In this document: positions 1 to 6,410 of the stretch, one piece after another
How the letters are laid out: the number at the start of each line of letters is the position of its first letter
Position numbering within the stretch: the stretch's first letter is position 1
NCBI GenBank assembly: GCA_016180605.1
Contig: JACPAW010000140.1
Span: 1-17,062, forward strand
Origin: Candidatus Omnitrophota bacterium
GTDB lineage: Bacteria > Omnitrophota > Gorgyraeia > Aquiviventales > Aquiviventaceae
Direction of reading: 5' to 3'
DNA: 17,062 bases
Made by a program: the position numbers and the translations under genes
Notes under the pieces: model-generated
What the model saw: only the letters and a program-made list of their open reading frames with translations
Database searches by the model: none
Told to the model about the DNA's origin: nothing

Positions 1-1
1 T

Positions 2-445
2 ATTGGGAATATTACTTTAACCCCACCAGGTTTGGAGACAGTGACGTTGTCGATCAACGGGATTCACGGGGCAGAGCGGGCTACCAACAACACCAACAAG
101 CGGACCGTGATCAGCAACGTCCTGTCGTGGACTCCAATCGAGCAGCTAGCACTCATGGCCGACTATGACTACGGACATGAGAGTAATCTCACCCAAGGCA
201 CGAGTGCTACCGGTTTTGAAGCGGCTAATTGGCAGGGTCTGGCACTCTATGCCAAGTATGATTTCACTCCAATATGGTCACTCGCCGGCCGATGGGAATG
301 GTTCGATGATAAAGATAACACCCGAACCGTTCTAACAGGTCCTGGAGGCGGGACCATCACGGATATCGACTTCTACGGCTATACGCTAACGAGCCAGTGG
401 AAGCTCTACGAGCATGTCCTCGCCCGTCTAATCTACCATTTCTAA
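2..445 (+). CDS. C-terminal part of an outer-membrane beta-barrel (porin-like) protein, 5' end outside window
   Basis: The frame is open from base 2 to the TAA at 443-445, so the gene begins upstream of the window and about 147 residues are visible. The sequence alternates polar and hydrophobic/aromatic residues in short stretches (for example LALMADYDYGHE, GLALYAKYDFTP, WSLAGRWEWFDD, YTLTSQWKLYEHVLARLIYHF in part), as expected for transmembrane beta strands. It ends in a phenylalanine, the usual C-terminal signal for BAM-dependent insertion. The GRWEWFDD and 'Y-T-L-T-x-x-W-K-L' pieces resemble the BBP2/OmpL-like putative porin family from memory. A small-solute porin beside amt would suit nutrient uptake, but that is inference. 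The barrel seems to end shortly after the strand that begins EHVLAR; some relatives continue further, so a natural short end or a truncation are both possible. Confidence 0.7.
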   Translation: MGNITLTPPGLETVTLSINGIHGAERATNNTNKRTVISNVLSWTPIEQLALMADYDYGHESNLTQGTSATGFEAANWQGLALYAKYDFTPIWSLAGRWEWFDDKDNTRTVLTGPGGGTITDIDFYGYTLTSQWKLYEHVLARLIYHF

Positions 446-454
446 AACACACAG

Positions 455-543
455 GGTGCCGCGCCTAAGCTTGTTCTTGAGTCCCCACCTCTTGCCTGCA
501 TGAGGGCGCTGTTGCGGCAAGTGCGCTGCGTGGGCGCGGCACC
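455..543. repeat. Inverted repeat in the porin-amt spacer (11-bp perfect arms)
   Basis: Arms GGTGCCGCGCC (455-465) and GGCGCGGCACC (533-543) are perfect reverse complements, separated by 67 bp that hold smaller self-complementary pieces (GCGC pairs around 507-526). It starts 9 bases after the porin stop codon, so it may shield or end the porin mRNA, though there is no T-tract. It also spans the candidate sigma-54 site at 512-530. The rest of the 181-bp spacer (446-626) shows no small gene that I can support. Confidence 0.7.
512..530 (+). promoter_or_regulatory. Weak candidate sigma-54 promoter for amt
   Basis: The sequence around GG (516-517), ten bases, then GC (528-529) keeps the obligatory GG-N10-GC spacing of sigma-54 promoters. 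The -24 box (CGGCAA) and -12 box (CTGCG) match the consensus TGGCAC/TTGCA only partly. amt-glnB operons are often sigma-54/NtrC controlled, which is why it is recorded. No clear NtrC site was seen, and such spacing arises often by chance. Confidence 0.22.
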
Positions 544-626
544 TCTGATTGCGGACTCAAAGGTTGGCAAGTAGGGCGGCGCGAAAGATAAAAGGCGTCG
601 CGTGAAAGAAGACGAAGGAGGAGGGT

Positions 627-1958
627 ATGGATCCGAAAGTGGTTGCTGATACGTTGTGGGTTTTGATTACCGCGATGCTCGTGTTTTTTATGAACTTGGG
701 CTTCGCGTGTGTAGAGACCGGATTCTGTCGCGTGAAAAACTCAACCAATATCCTTTCGAAGAACTTCATCGTGTTTGCTTGTTCAACGATTGCTTTCTGG
801 GTGTTGGGTTGGGGCCTTATGTTCGGTAATGGAAACGGCTTTATGGGTTTGGATGGCCTTTTGTTCTTAGGCGGAGCCGATAACAGCCCGGCAACCGGTG
901 AGGCGTACAAAGGAGCCTATGCCGCACTCAACTGGACAGGAGTTCCGCTTCTAGCGAAGTTTTTCTTCCAGTTGGTATTCGCAGGAACGGCTGCGACGAT
1001 CGTCTCAGGAGCGGTGGCAGAACGAATCAAGTACTTTTCGTTCGTCATTTTTAGCTTTATCATCGTAGGACTGATCTATCCGATCGTAGGGCACTGGGTT
1101 TGGGGGGGCGGCTGGTTGGCCCAAAAAGGCTTCCTAGACTTCGCCGGCTCCACACAGGTGCACTCGATTGGTGGCTGGGCTGCCTTGGCAGGGGTCATAG
1201 CACTAGGGCCTCGCTATGGAAAGTACAACAAGAACGGTTCCGTCAATCCCATTCCAGGCCACAACTTAGCCTTAGGGCTGATCGGTTGTTTTGTCCTATG
1301 GTTGGGATGGTTTGGTTTCAACCCAGGCTCTACCATGGCCGCGGATCCAGAGGCCATTTCGCGCATTTGTGTTACGACCAACACCGCAGCGGCTGCCGCC
1401 ATGCTCTCGGCGACGGTGATTTCAACCATGCTATTGGGTAAGCCGGATTTGGGAATGACCATTAACGGTTGTCTGGCAGGGTTAGTTGCCATAACTGCTC
1501 CATGCGCTTTTGTCAGCGTCATGAGTTCCTTCATCATCGGATTAATTGCGGGTATCGTGGTCGTGTTGGCGGTTATCGGATTCGACAAAATCCGTATTGA
1601 TGATCCGGTTGGGGCCTTAGCCGTTCACCTCTGCAATGGGGTGTTTGGAACGCTTTGTGTCGGCCTCTTCGCGGAATCTCAGTGGACGCCAGGACAGGCT
1701 GCAGGTCTTTTCTTCGGCGGCGGACTTAAACTGCTCAGTGTTCAGTTCTCCGGCATCATCGCGGTGGGCTTGTTTGTCTTTTTTGTGTCGGCTATCGTCT
1801 GGAAAATCCTGAAAATGACGATGGGCATTCGAGTCAGCGTCCAAGAAGAAATCGAGGGATTGGATATTGGCGAGCATGGGCAGACCACCTACCCTGAGTT
1901 TGTCGTGCGGAAACCGGCGTACTCCTACGTGAGCATCGCTGAGCGAATTGCGGAGTGA
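627..1958 (+). CDS. amt: Ammonium channel/transporter, Amt family
   Basis: This 443-residue membrane protein conducts ammonium/ammonia across the inner membrane. It shows about eleven hydrophobic segments and the Amt hallmarks: D171-F-A-G-S-T-Q-V-H179 keeps the Asp/His spacing of E. coli AmtB D160/H168, and H334 in GALAVHLCNG is the second pore histidine (E. coli H318). The phenylalanine-rich FFFQLVFAGTAAT stretch (112-124) lies where the pore gate is expected. The C-terminal GLDIGEHGQTTYPEF segment is the cytoplasmic tail that couples the trimer to PII. A strong Shine-Dalgarno (GAAGGAGGAGG) precedes ATG 627. The variant H-S-I-G-G-W following the first pore histidine differs from AmtB. glnB follows 83 bp later, the near-universal amt-PII pairing. 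Confidence 0.97.
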   Translation: MDPKVVADTLWVLITAMLVFFMNLGFACVETGFCRVKNSTNILSKNFIVFACSTIAFWVLGWGLMFGNGNGFMGLDGLLFLGGADNSPATGEAYKGAYAALNWTGVPLLAKFFFQLVFAGTAATIVSGAVAERIKYFSFVIFSFIIVGLIYPIVGHWVWGGGWLAQKGFLDFAGSTQVHSIGGWAALAGVIALGPRYGKYNKNGSVNPIPGHNLALGLIGCFVLWLGWFGFNPGSTMAADPEAISRICVTTNTAAAAAMLSATVISTMLLGKPDLGMTINGCLAGLVAITAPCAFVSVMSSFIIGLIAGIVVVLAVIGFDKIRIDDPVGALAVHLCNGVFGTLCVGLFAESQWTPGQAAGLFFGGGLKLLSVQFSGIIAVGLFVFFVSAIVWKILKMTMGIRVSVQEEIEGLDIGEHGQTTYPEFVVRKPAYSYVSIAERIAE

Positions 1959-1961
1959 ACC

Positions 1962-1991
1962 ATGAACCCTTCGACTGCGCTCAGGGTTCAT
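1962..1991. repeat. Short hairpin with 12-nt conserved loop (amt-glnB spacer)
   Basis: ATGAACCCT (1962-1970) pairs perfectly with AGGGTTCAT (1983-1991) around loop TCGACTGCGCTC. It begins 3 bases after the amt stop. The 18-bp core at 1968-1985 recurs exactly, in the opposite orientation, at 12510-12527, where the outer stem is different. It may stabilise or attenuate the amt-glnB message; that is inference. Confidence 0.85.
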
Positions 1992-2041
1992 CGTGAGCGA
2001 GCCGTTGATTGGTTGGCACATTGGGAGGAGCGAGTCGAACG

Positions 2042-2380
2042 ATGAAAAAAATCGAAGCAATCGTCCGGCCGGAGAAGCTTGACGACGTCAAAAAAGCTCT
2101 GGAAAAAGCCGGTTATCCGGGGATGACCATTAGCGAAGTGGAAGGCCACGGCAAGCAAAAAGGGGTTACCCGTCAGTGGCGGGGAGAGTCCTATAAAGTA
2201 GACCTGCTGCCAAAGGTCAAGATCGAAGTAGTCGTTTCCGATAAAGAGGCGGAAAGAATCCTCAGCGCCATCGCTTCGGCATCGAAAACGGGTGCTGTTG
2301 GAGACGGCAAGATTTTCGTCACCGATATTAAGGATATTCTGCGCATTCGAACAGGAGAGCGCGGAGAGGACGCTCTTTAA
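2042..2380 (+). CDS. glnB: Nitrogen regulatory protein PII (GlnB/GlnK type)
   Basis: This 112-residue protein is a full-length PII signal protein, which senses 2-oxoglutarate, ATP/ADP and, through modification, glutamine. It opens MKKIEAIVRPEKLDDVKKAL, the standard PII start. The T-loop carries Y51 (RGESYKVDLLPK), the residue uridylylated by GlnD in many bacteria. KIEVVVSD follows, as does the C-terminal TGAVGDGKIFV ATP-site signature. ATG 2042 is chosen over in-frame starts upstream because the family begins here and a GGGAGGAG ribosome site sits about 11 bases before it. Position after amt suggests it gates that channel (GlnK role), and it may also act on the glutamine synthetase system downstream. 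Whether it is GlnB or GlnK cannot be separated by sequence alone. Confidence 0.97.
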   Translation: MKKIEAIVRPEKLDDVKKALEKAGYPGMTISEVEGHGKQKGVTRQWRGESYKVDLLPKVKIEVVVSDKEAERILSAIASASKTGAVGDGKIFVTDIKDILRIRTGERGEDAL

Positions 2381-2395
2381 AATTTTAGAGTGGCA

Positions 2396-2515
2396 TCCTC
2401 ATTTGACGGGTCCTGCCGCTTCGCTACCCCCATATATCCTCGCCGCGTCGGACTATCGCCGCCGTCGGCTCCGGTATATGGGGACCCCAGCGAAGCGTCA
2501 CCCGTCAAATGAGGA
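2396..2515. repeat. 120-bp imperfect hairpin between glnB and glnA
   Basis: Three nested matching blocks pair in order: 2396-2410 with 2501-2515 (15 bp, TCCTCATTTGACGGG type), 2418-2426 with 2489-2497 (CGCTTCGCT), and 2428-2436 with 2475-2483 (CCCCATATA). The centre is GC-rich and less ordered. It fills most of the first half of the 257-bp spacer, starting 15 bases after the glnB stop, and the glnA promoter follows it. It could end or protect the amt-glnB transcript, but lacks a T-tract. No gene is supported in the spacer. Confidence 0.85.
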
Positions 2516-2536
2516 CGTTGTTGGGACGATCTTCGC

Positions 2537-2565
2537 TTGACCCCCCTGAAGACGACGCGTATACT
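2537..2565 (+). promoter_or_regulatory. Sigma-70 type promoter for glnA
   Basis: TTGACC (2537-2542) and TATACT (2560-2565) are separated by exactly 17 bp, close to TTGACA-N17-TATAAT. Transcription would start near 2572, leaving a leader of about 66 nt before ATG 2638. This suggests glnA has its own housekeeping promoter separate from amt-glnB. I found no recognisable glutamine riboswitch fold in the leader. Confidence 0.7.
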
Positions 2566-2637
2566 AAACCGACGTCCTTCCCGGGGACTTTTCGAGGCAC
2601 TGAACACCTTCATTGACTAACACGAGGAGGCCAATCT

Positions 2638-4179
2638 ATGGCACGGGTATCGGTTTCACAGGCTCGGCGGTCACAAAGCCGGGCGGCTGCTTCCGAGAGC
2701 CGAAGCACGGCTGCGGGGCAGAGCACGAACTCCAAGCATGTTGTCCCCATCTTTACAGATGAAGCCATCAAGCGAGTCTGGCAGGTGATTAAACAGCACA
2801 ACATTACCGTCGTGGATCTTAAGTTCAACGACCTTCCAGGGCTTTGGCAGCATTTTTCAATTCCGGTGGAAGAAGTCGCCCAGAGTGCCAAAGAGGGCAT
2901 TTGGGTCGACGGCATCGGATTCGACGGCTCCTCCATCCGCGGCTTCCAAAAGATCCAAGAGTCAGACATGAACTTGTATCCTGACCCCAGCACCGCAGTG
3001 CTGGACCCGGTTTGTGAAGCCCCCACCCTCAGCATGATCTGTGATATTTTTGACCCTCTAACAAAGGAAGCCTACAGCCGCGACCCACGCTACATTGCCA
3101 AGAAAGCCGAGGCATACCTCAAAAAGACAGGGATTGCGGATACCAGTTACTGGGGGCCGGAGCCGGAATTCTTCATATTTGACGACATCCGCTTCGACTC
3201 TACAGAAAATTCCGGTTATTATTTCATCGATTCTATCGAGGGGGAATGGAACTCCGGGCGCGATGAAAAACCCAATCTGGGATACAAGCCGCGCTTTAAA
3301 GAAGGCTACTTCCCCGTCCCGCCGCACGATGCGCTTCAGGATATCCGCAGCGTCATCATGGCGAAGGCTCGGGCAGCAGGGGTACCTGTTGAGAAGCACC
3401 ACCATGAGGTCGCAACGGCCGGCCAGTGTGAAATCGACATGCGCTACTCGACCCTCACCAAAATGGCCGACCATCTACTCACACTTAAGTACGTCATCAA
3501 GAACGTCGCTCACAAATACAACAAAGTAGCCACCTACATGCCCAAGCCGCTCTTCGGTGATAACGGCTCCGGGATGCACACTCACCAGAGTCTGGCCAAG
3601 GCGGGCAATAACTTGTTCTTCGACAAAAATGGCTATGCCAGCATTAGCCAGATGTGTAAGTGGTACATTGGTGGTTTAATCAAGCACGCGCCGTCGATTT
3701 TGGCTTTCGCAGCACCCACCACCAACTCCTATAAGCGGTTGGTTCCCGGCTATGAAGCGCCCGTGAACTTGGCTTATTCCGCAAGAAATCGCTCGGCGAT
3801 TTGCCGCATTCCGGTGTACGTCAACTATCCAAAGAGTAAACGGGTTGAGTTCCGAGCACCGGATCCTTCCTGCAACCCCTATATTTCGTTTGCGGCCATG
3901 CTCATGGCGGGGTTGGATGGCATCCAAAACCGAATCGACCCAGGCGACCCGGTAGATGAGAACATCTATGAGATGTCATCTGATAAAGCGCCCAAGCAAG
4001 TTCCGGGCTCTTTAGAGGAATCGCTCAACGCCCTGGAGCGCGATCATGAGTATTTGCTCAAGGGCAACGTGTTCACCAAGGATGTCATCGAGGTCTGGCT
4101 GGAATACAAGCGCCAGGAGATTGAAAAAGTCCGCCTCCGGCCGCATCCGTATGAGTTCTACCTCTACTTCGACGTCTAA
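2638..4179 (+). CDS. glnA: Glutamine synthetase, type I (beta-like), with an N-terminal extension
   Basis: The enzyme makes glutamine from glutamate, ammonium and ATP as a cytoplasmic dodecamer. Family motifs are present in order: GFDGSSIRGF (94-103, ammonium-site Asp), PEPEFFIF (175-181), HHHEVATAGQCEIDMRY (254-270), NGSGMHTHQS (309-318), NSYKRLVPGYEAPVN (363-377), and EFRAPDPSCNPY. Y444 in ENIYEMS lines up with the adenylylated tyrosine of E. coli GS (NLYDLP), suggesting beta-type control by GlnE. At 513 residues it is some 40 longer than usual. The extra part is residues 1-35, rich in Ser, Ala, Arg and Gln, before the normal start near FTDEAIKRVWQVIK. GAGGAGG seven bases before ATG 2638 supports this start. 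A terminator follows at 4205. Confidence 0.97.
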   Translation: MARVSVSQARRSQSRAAASESRSTAAGQSTNSKHVVPIFTDEAIKRVWQVIKQHNITVVDLKFNDLPGLWQHFSIPVEEVAQSAKEGIWVDGIGFDGSSIRGFQKIQESDMNLYPDPSTAVLDPVCEAPTLSMICDIFDPLTKEAYSRDPRYIAKKAEAYLKKTGIADTSYWGPEPEFFIFDDIRFDSTENSGYYFIDSIEGEWNSGRDEKPNLGYKPRFKEGYFPVPPHDALQDIRSVIMAKARAAGVPVEKHHHEVATAGQCEIDMRYSTLTKMADHLLTLKYVIKNVAHKYNKVATYMPKPLFGDNGSGMHTHQSLAKAGNNLFFDKNGYASISQMCKWYIGGLIKHAPSILAFAAPTTNSYKRLVPGYEAPVNLAYSARNRSAICRIPVYVNYPKSKRVEFRAPDPSCNPYISFAAMLMAGLDGIQNRIDPGDPVDENIYEMSSDKAPKQVPGSLEESLNALERDHEYLLKGNVFTKDVIEVWLEYKRQEIEKVRLRPHPYEFYLYFDV

Positions 4180-4204
4180 TCGTTCCAAAAAGGCAATTAC
4201 AAGG

Positions 4205-4234
4205 AAACGGGGCGAGAATAACGCGCCCCGTTTT
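4205..4234 (+). terminator. Intrinsic terminator after glnA
   Basis: ACGGGGCG (4207-4214) pairs with CGCCCCGT (4224-4231) around a 9-nt loop, flanked by A bases on the left and TTTT (4231-4234) on the right. It starts about 26 bases after the glnA stop and ends about 16 bases before the amidotransferase gene. It should separate, at least partly, the two transcription units. Confidence 0.82.
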
Positions 4235-4249
4235 CCTCTATCTACCAAC

Positions 4250-4972
4250 TTGCTGGTGATTACCCACGTTTCCCATGAAGGCTTAGGCACGCTGGAGGAG
4301 GTTTTTCGCCGTATTGGATGCGGGGTGCGATGCCTTCAGGCGGATCACTTGCTCGACCGTTTGCCGTCAATGGACTCATTCGATGGACTCATCGTGATGG
4401 GAGGTCCCATGGGGGTCTATGAGCAGAGGAAGTTTCCTTTCCTCAAACGGGAGTTGGTGCTGCTTGAGAAGGCGCTCCAAACAAAGCGTCCTATTCTTGG
4501 AATCTGTCTGGGGGCACAACTTCTCGCTCATGCTTTGGGAAGCTCCGTGACCAAAAACCCTCGAAAGGAAATCGGTTGGTATCCGCTGATGCGGGAACCC
4601 ACTGCGCAAACGGATCCGATCTTTTCCGCTTTTGAATCGACGGAAACGGTGTTCCAGTGGCATGGAGACACTTTCTCGCTTCCCAAAGGTGCCCTGCGAT
4701 TGGCAAGCTCCCCGCTTTGCCAGGAACAGGCTTTTCGTTATGAAGACAACGCCTATGGGCTTCAATTTCATGTCGAGGTGACAGAAGCCATGGTGCTTTC
4801 CTGGCTTAAGGTTCCTGAAAATCGGCAGGAACTGGATACATTGAAAGATGCTGTGGACCCGGAAATCATCCGCAAACAATCCAAGCAACACTTTCCGCGT
4901 TTGAAAGAGCTATCGACGCACGTCGCTCATCAATTTCTGGGCCTGCTCCCAGCCAAAAGAGGTGCCTCATGA
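4250..4972 (+). CDS. Class I glutamine amidotransferase (GMP-synthase-like GATase1 domain, stand-alone)
   Basis: With a TTG start at 4250 this is a 240-residue, single-domain GATase1 protein of the stand-alone GMP-synthase-like group. The nucleophile elbow GICLGAQLLAHALG holds C86, and YGLQFHVEV supplies H174 and E176, completing the Cys-His-Glu triad that frees ammonia from glutamine or hydrolyses gamma-glutamyl compounds. VMGGPMG at 49-55 is the expected oxyanion-side loop. TTG 4250 is chosen because relatives begin at this LVITHVSHEGLG strand and the glnA terminator lies just upstream; GTG 4256 is possible. No ribosome site is visible. Its end overlaps the next glnA by four bases (ATGA), so the two are translationally coupled. 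The true substrate is unknown; placement between two glutamine synthetases is suggestive only. Confidence 0.85.
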   Translation: MLVITHVSHEGLGTLEEVFRRIGCGVRCLQADHLLDRLPSMDSFDGLIVMGGPMGVYEQRKFPFLKRELVLLEKALQTKRPILGICLGAQLLAHALGSSVTKNPRKEIGWYPLMREPTAQTDPIFSAFESTETVFQWHGDTFSLPKGALRLASSPLCQEQAFRYEDNAYGLQFHVEVTEAMVLSWLKVPENRQELDTLKDAVDPEIIRKQSKQHFPRLKELSTHVAHQFLGLLPAKRGAS

Positions 4973-6312
4973 GCCCTAAGCGCGCGCTGCGCAAAGATAA
5001 AGAGTATGTCCTGCGTCTTGCCAAAGAACACGATGTTCGCTTCATTCGGCTCTGGTTTACGGACATTCTCGGTTTCTTGAAAAGTTTTGCCATCACGATT
5101 GATGAACTCGAGAAAGCACTGGAAGAGGGAATGGGGTTTGATGGTTCTTCCATTGAGGGGTTTGCCCGGATCGATGAATCGGACATGCTCGCTTTACCCG
5201 ATCCTAATACGTTCTGTCTGCTGCCTTGGCGGCCTCGAGAAAACGCAGTAGCACGGATGTTCTGCGACATCGCCTATCCTGGAGGCAAGCTCTTCGAGGG
5301 CGACCCACGCCAGGTCTTGAAGCGAAACCTCGCGCAAGCGGCGAAACTTGGGTTTACTTTTTATGTAGGACCCGAACTGGAATTTTTCGTATTTAAGAGT
5401 GCCGAGGCTCCTGTGCCATTGGATGCAGGAGGATATTTTGACTTAACCCCGCTGGATGCGGCATCGGATTTGCGGCGCGATATCATCTTGGCCATGGAAG
5501 AAATGGGAATCGGTGTAGAATACTCCCATCATGAAGCGGCTCCTTCGCAGCATGAAATCGATTTTCGCTATACGGATGCTTTGACGATGGCGGACAATGT
5601 CATGACCTATCGACTCATCGTTAAAGAATTTGCCTTCAAGCACGGCCTGTATGCGAGCTTCATGCCCAAGCCGCTTGCCGACTGCAATGGTTCTGGGATG
5701 CACGTCAACATGTCGCTGTTTAAAGGCGAGCGCAATGCTTTTTTCGATGTTCATGATCGGCTGCATTTGTCCAAAACCGCCAAGCATTTTCTAGCCGGTT
5801 TGTTAAAGCGCGCACCCGAAATGACGCTTGTTCTCAACCAATGGGTAAATTCTTACAAGCGGCTGGTTCCTGGCTATGAAGCTCCGGTCTACGTGACGTG
5901 GGCGCAGCGCAACCGGTCGGATCTGGTCAGGATTCCGATGTACAAGCCGGGTAAAGAGACATCTACCCGGATTGAACTGCGCTCCCCGGATCCTGCCTGC
6001 AATCCTTACCTGGCATTCAGCGTTGTTCTGGCGGCCGGGTTGGAGGGCATCGAGAAGCAGTACACGCTACCGGATGCTACTGAGGCGAACGTCTTTGAAT
6101 TCAGCGAGTCTGAGAGAGATAAGCGTGCGATCGCGCAGCTTCCGAGCAACTTGGGCAAGGCCATAGAGCTTGCTGAGGATAGTTCTCTTTTGAAGCGCAC
6201 ACTCGGAGAGCACACCTTCCAGTCGTTCCTTGCGAATAAAAAGATCGAATATAACCGCTTTTACCGAGCCGTTACGGACTACGAAATCAAGACGTATCTG
6301 CCGTTATTATGA
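4969..6312 (+). CDS. glnA: Second glutamine synthetase, type I alpha-like
   Basis: This 447-residue enzyme carries the full glutamine synthetase set: MGFDGSSIEGFARIDESDM (about 55-73), YVGPELEFFVF, EAAPSQHEIDFRY, CNGSGMHVNMSL, NSYKRLVPGYEAPVY and ELRSPDPACNPY. It differs from the first copy in ways typical of the shorter alpha type of Bacillus and archaea. It is about 445 residues long, it has Arg in EGFARIDESD (the Bacillus R62 position linked to feedback inhibition), and it has Phe (NVFEFS) where beta types carry the adenylylated Tyr. It is therefore probably not adenylylated. Retention of the ammonium-site Asp argues for genuine glutamine synthesis rather than a PuuA-like gamma-glutamylamine reaction, though that cannot be excluded. 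Start ATG overlaps the amidotransferase stop; AAGAGG lies eight bases before it. Confidence 0.93.
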   Translation: MSPKRALRKDKEYVLRLAKEHDVRFIRLWFTDILGFLKSFAITIDELEKALEEGMGFDGSSIEGFARIDESDMLALPDPNTFCLLPWRPRENAVARMFCDIAYPGGKLFEGDPRQVLKRNLAQAAKLGFTFYVGPELEFFVFKSAEAPVPLDAGGYFDLTPLDAASDLRRDIILAMEEMGIGVEYSHHEAAPSQHEIDFRYTDALTMADNVMTYRLIVKEFAFKHGLYASFMPKPLADCNGSGMHVNMSLFKGERNAFFDVHDRLHLSKTAKHFLAGLLKRAPEMTLVLNQWVNSYKRLVPGYEAPVYVTWAQRNRSDLVRIPMYKPGKETSTRIELRSPDPACNPYLAFSVVLAAGLEGIEKQYTLPDATEANVFEFSESERDKRAIAQLPSNLGKAIELAEDSSLLKRTLGEHTFQSFLANKKIEYNRFYRAVTDYEIKTYLPLL

Positions 6313-6328
6313 CGGAAAGCGTAAGTTT

Positions 6329-6391
6329 TGGGACATGGGGCATGGGACAGGGAAGACAAGACATGTCCCATAACCCATGGCCCACGTCCCA
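6329..6391. repeat. 7-bp phased word repeat folded as a hairpin (glnA2-permease spacer)
   Basis: Nine consecutive heptamers stay in register: TGGGACA, TGGGGCA, TGGGACA, GGGAAGA, CAAGACA, TGTCCCA, TAACCCA, TGGCCCA, CGTCCCA. The first three and the last four are near reverse complements, so the array folds into a stem with about a 14-base apex. It lies 16 bases after the second glnA stop and ends 19 bases before the permease ATG. It may act as a rho-independent-like barrier or a stabiliser; no T-tract follows. Confidence 0.85.
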
Positions 6392-6410
6392 AGATCATCT
6401 TTGCTAAGCC

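Noticed and set aside
2009..2041. Upstream start for glnB
   Set aside because: PII proteins begin at MKKIEAI, with a ribosome site immediately before ATG 2042.
2572..2637. Glutamine riboswitch in the glnA leader
   Set aside because: I could not find the conserved glnA-RNA core in the 66-nt leader; no stable fold was evident by eye.
4046..4249. Upstream ATG extension of the amidotransferase into glnA
   Set aside because: It overlaps glnA out of frame, crosses a clear intrinsic terminator, and gives a Ser/Arg-rich shadow translation unlike the family.
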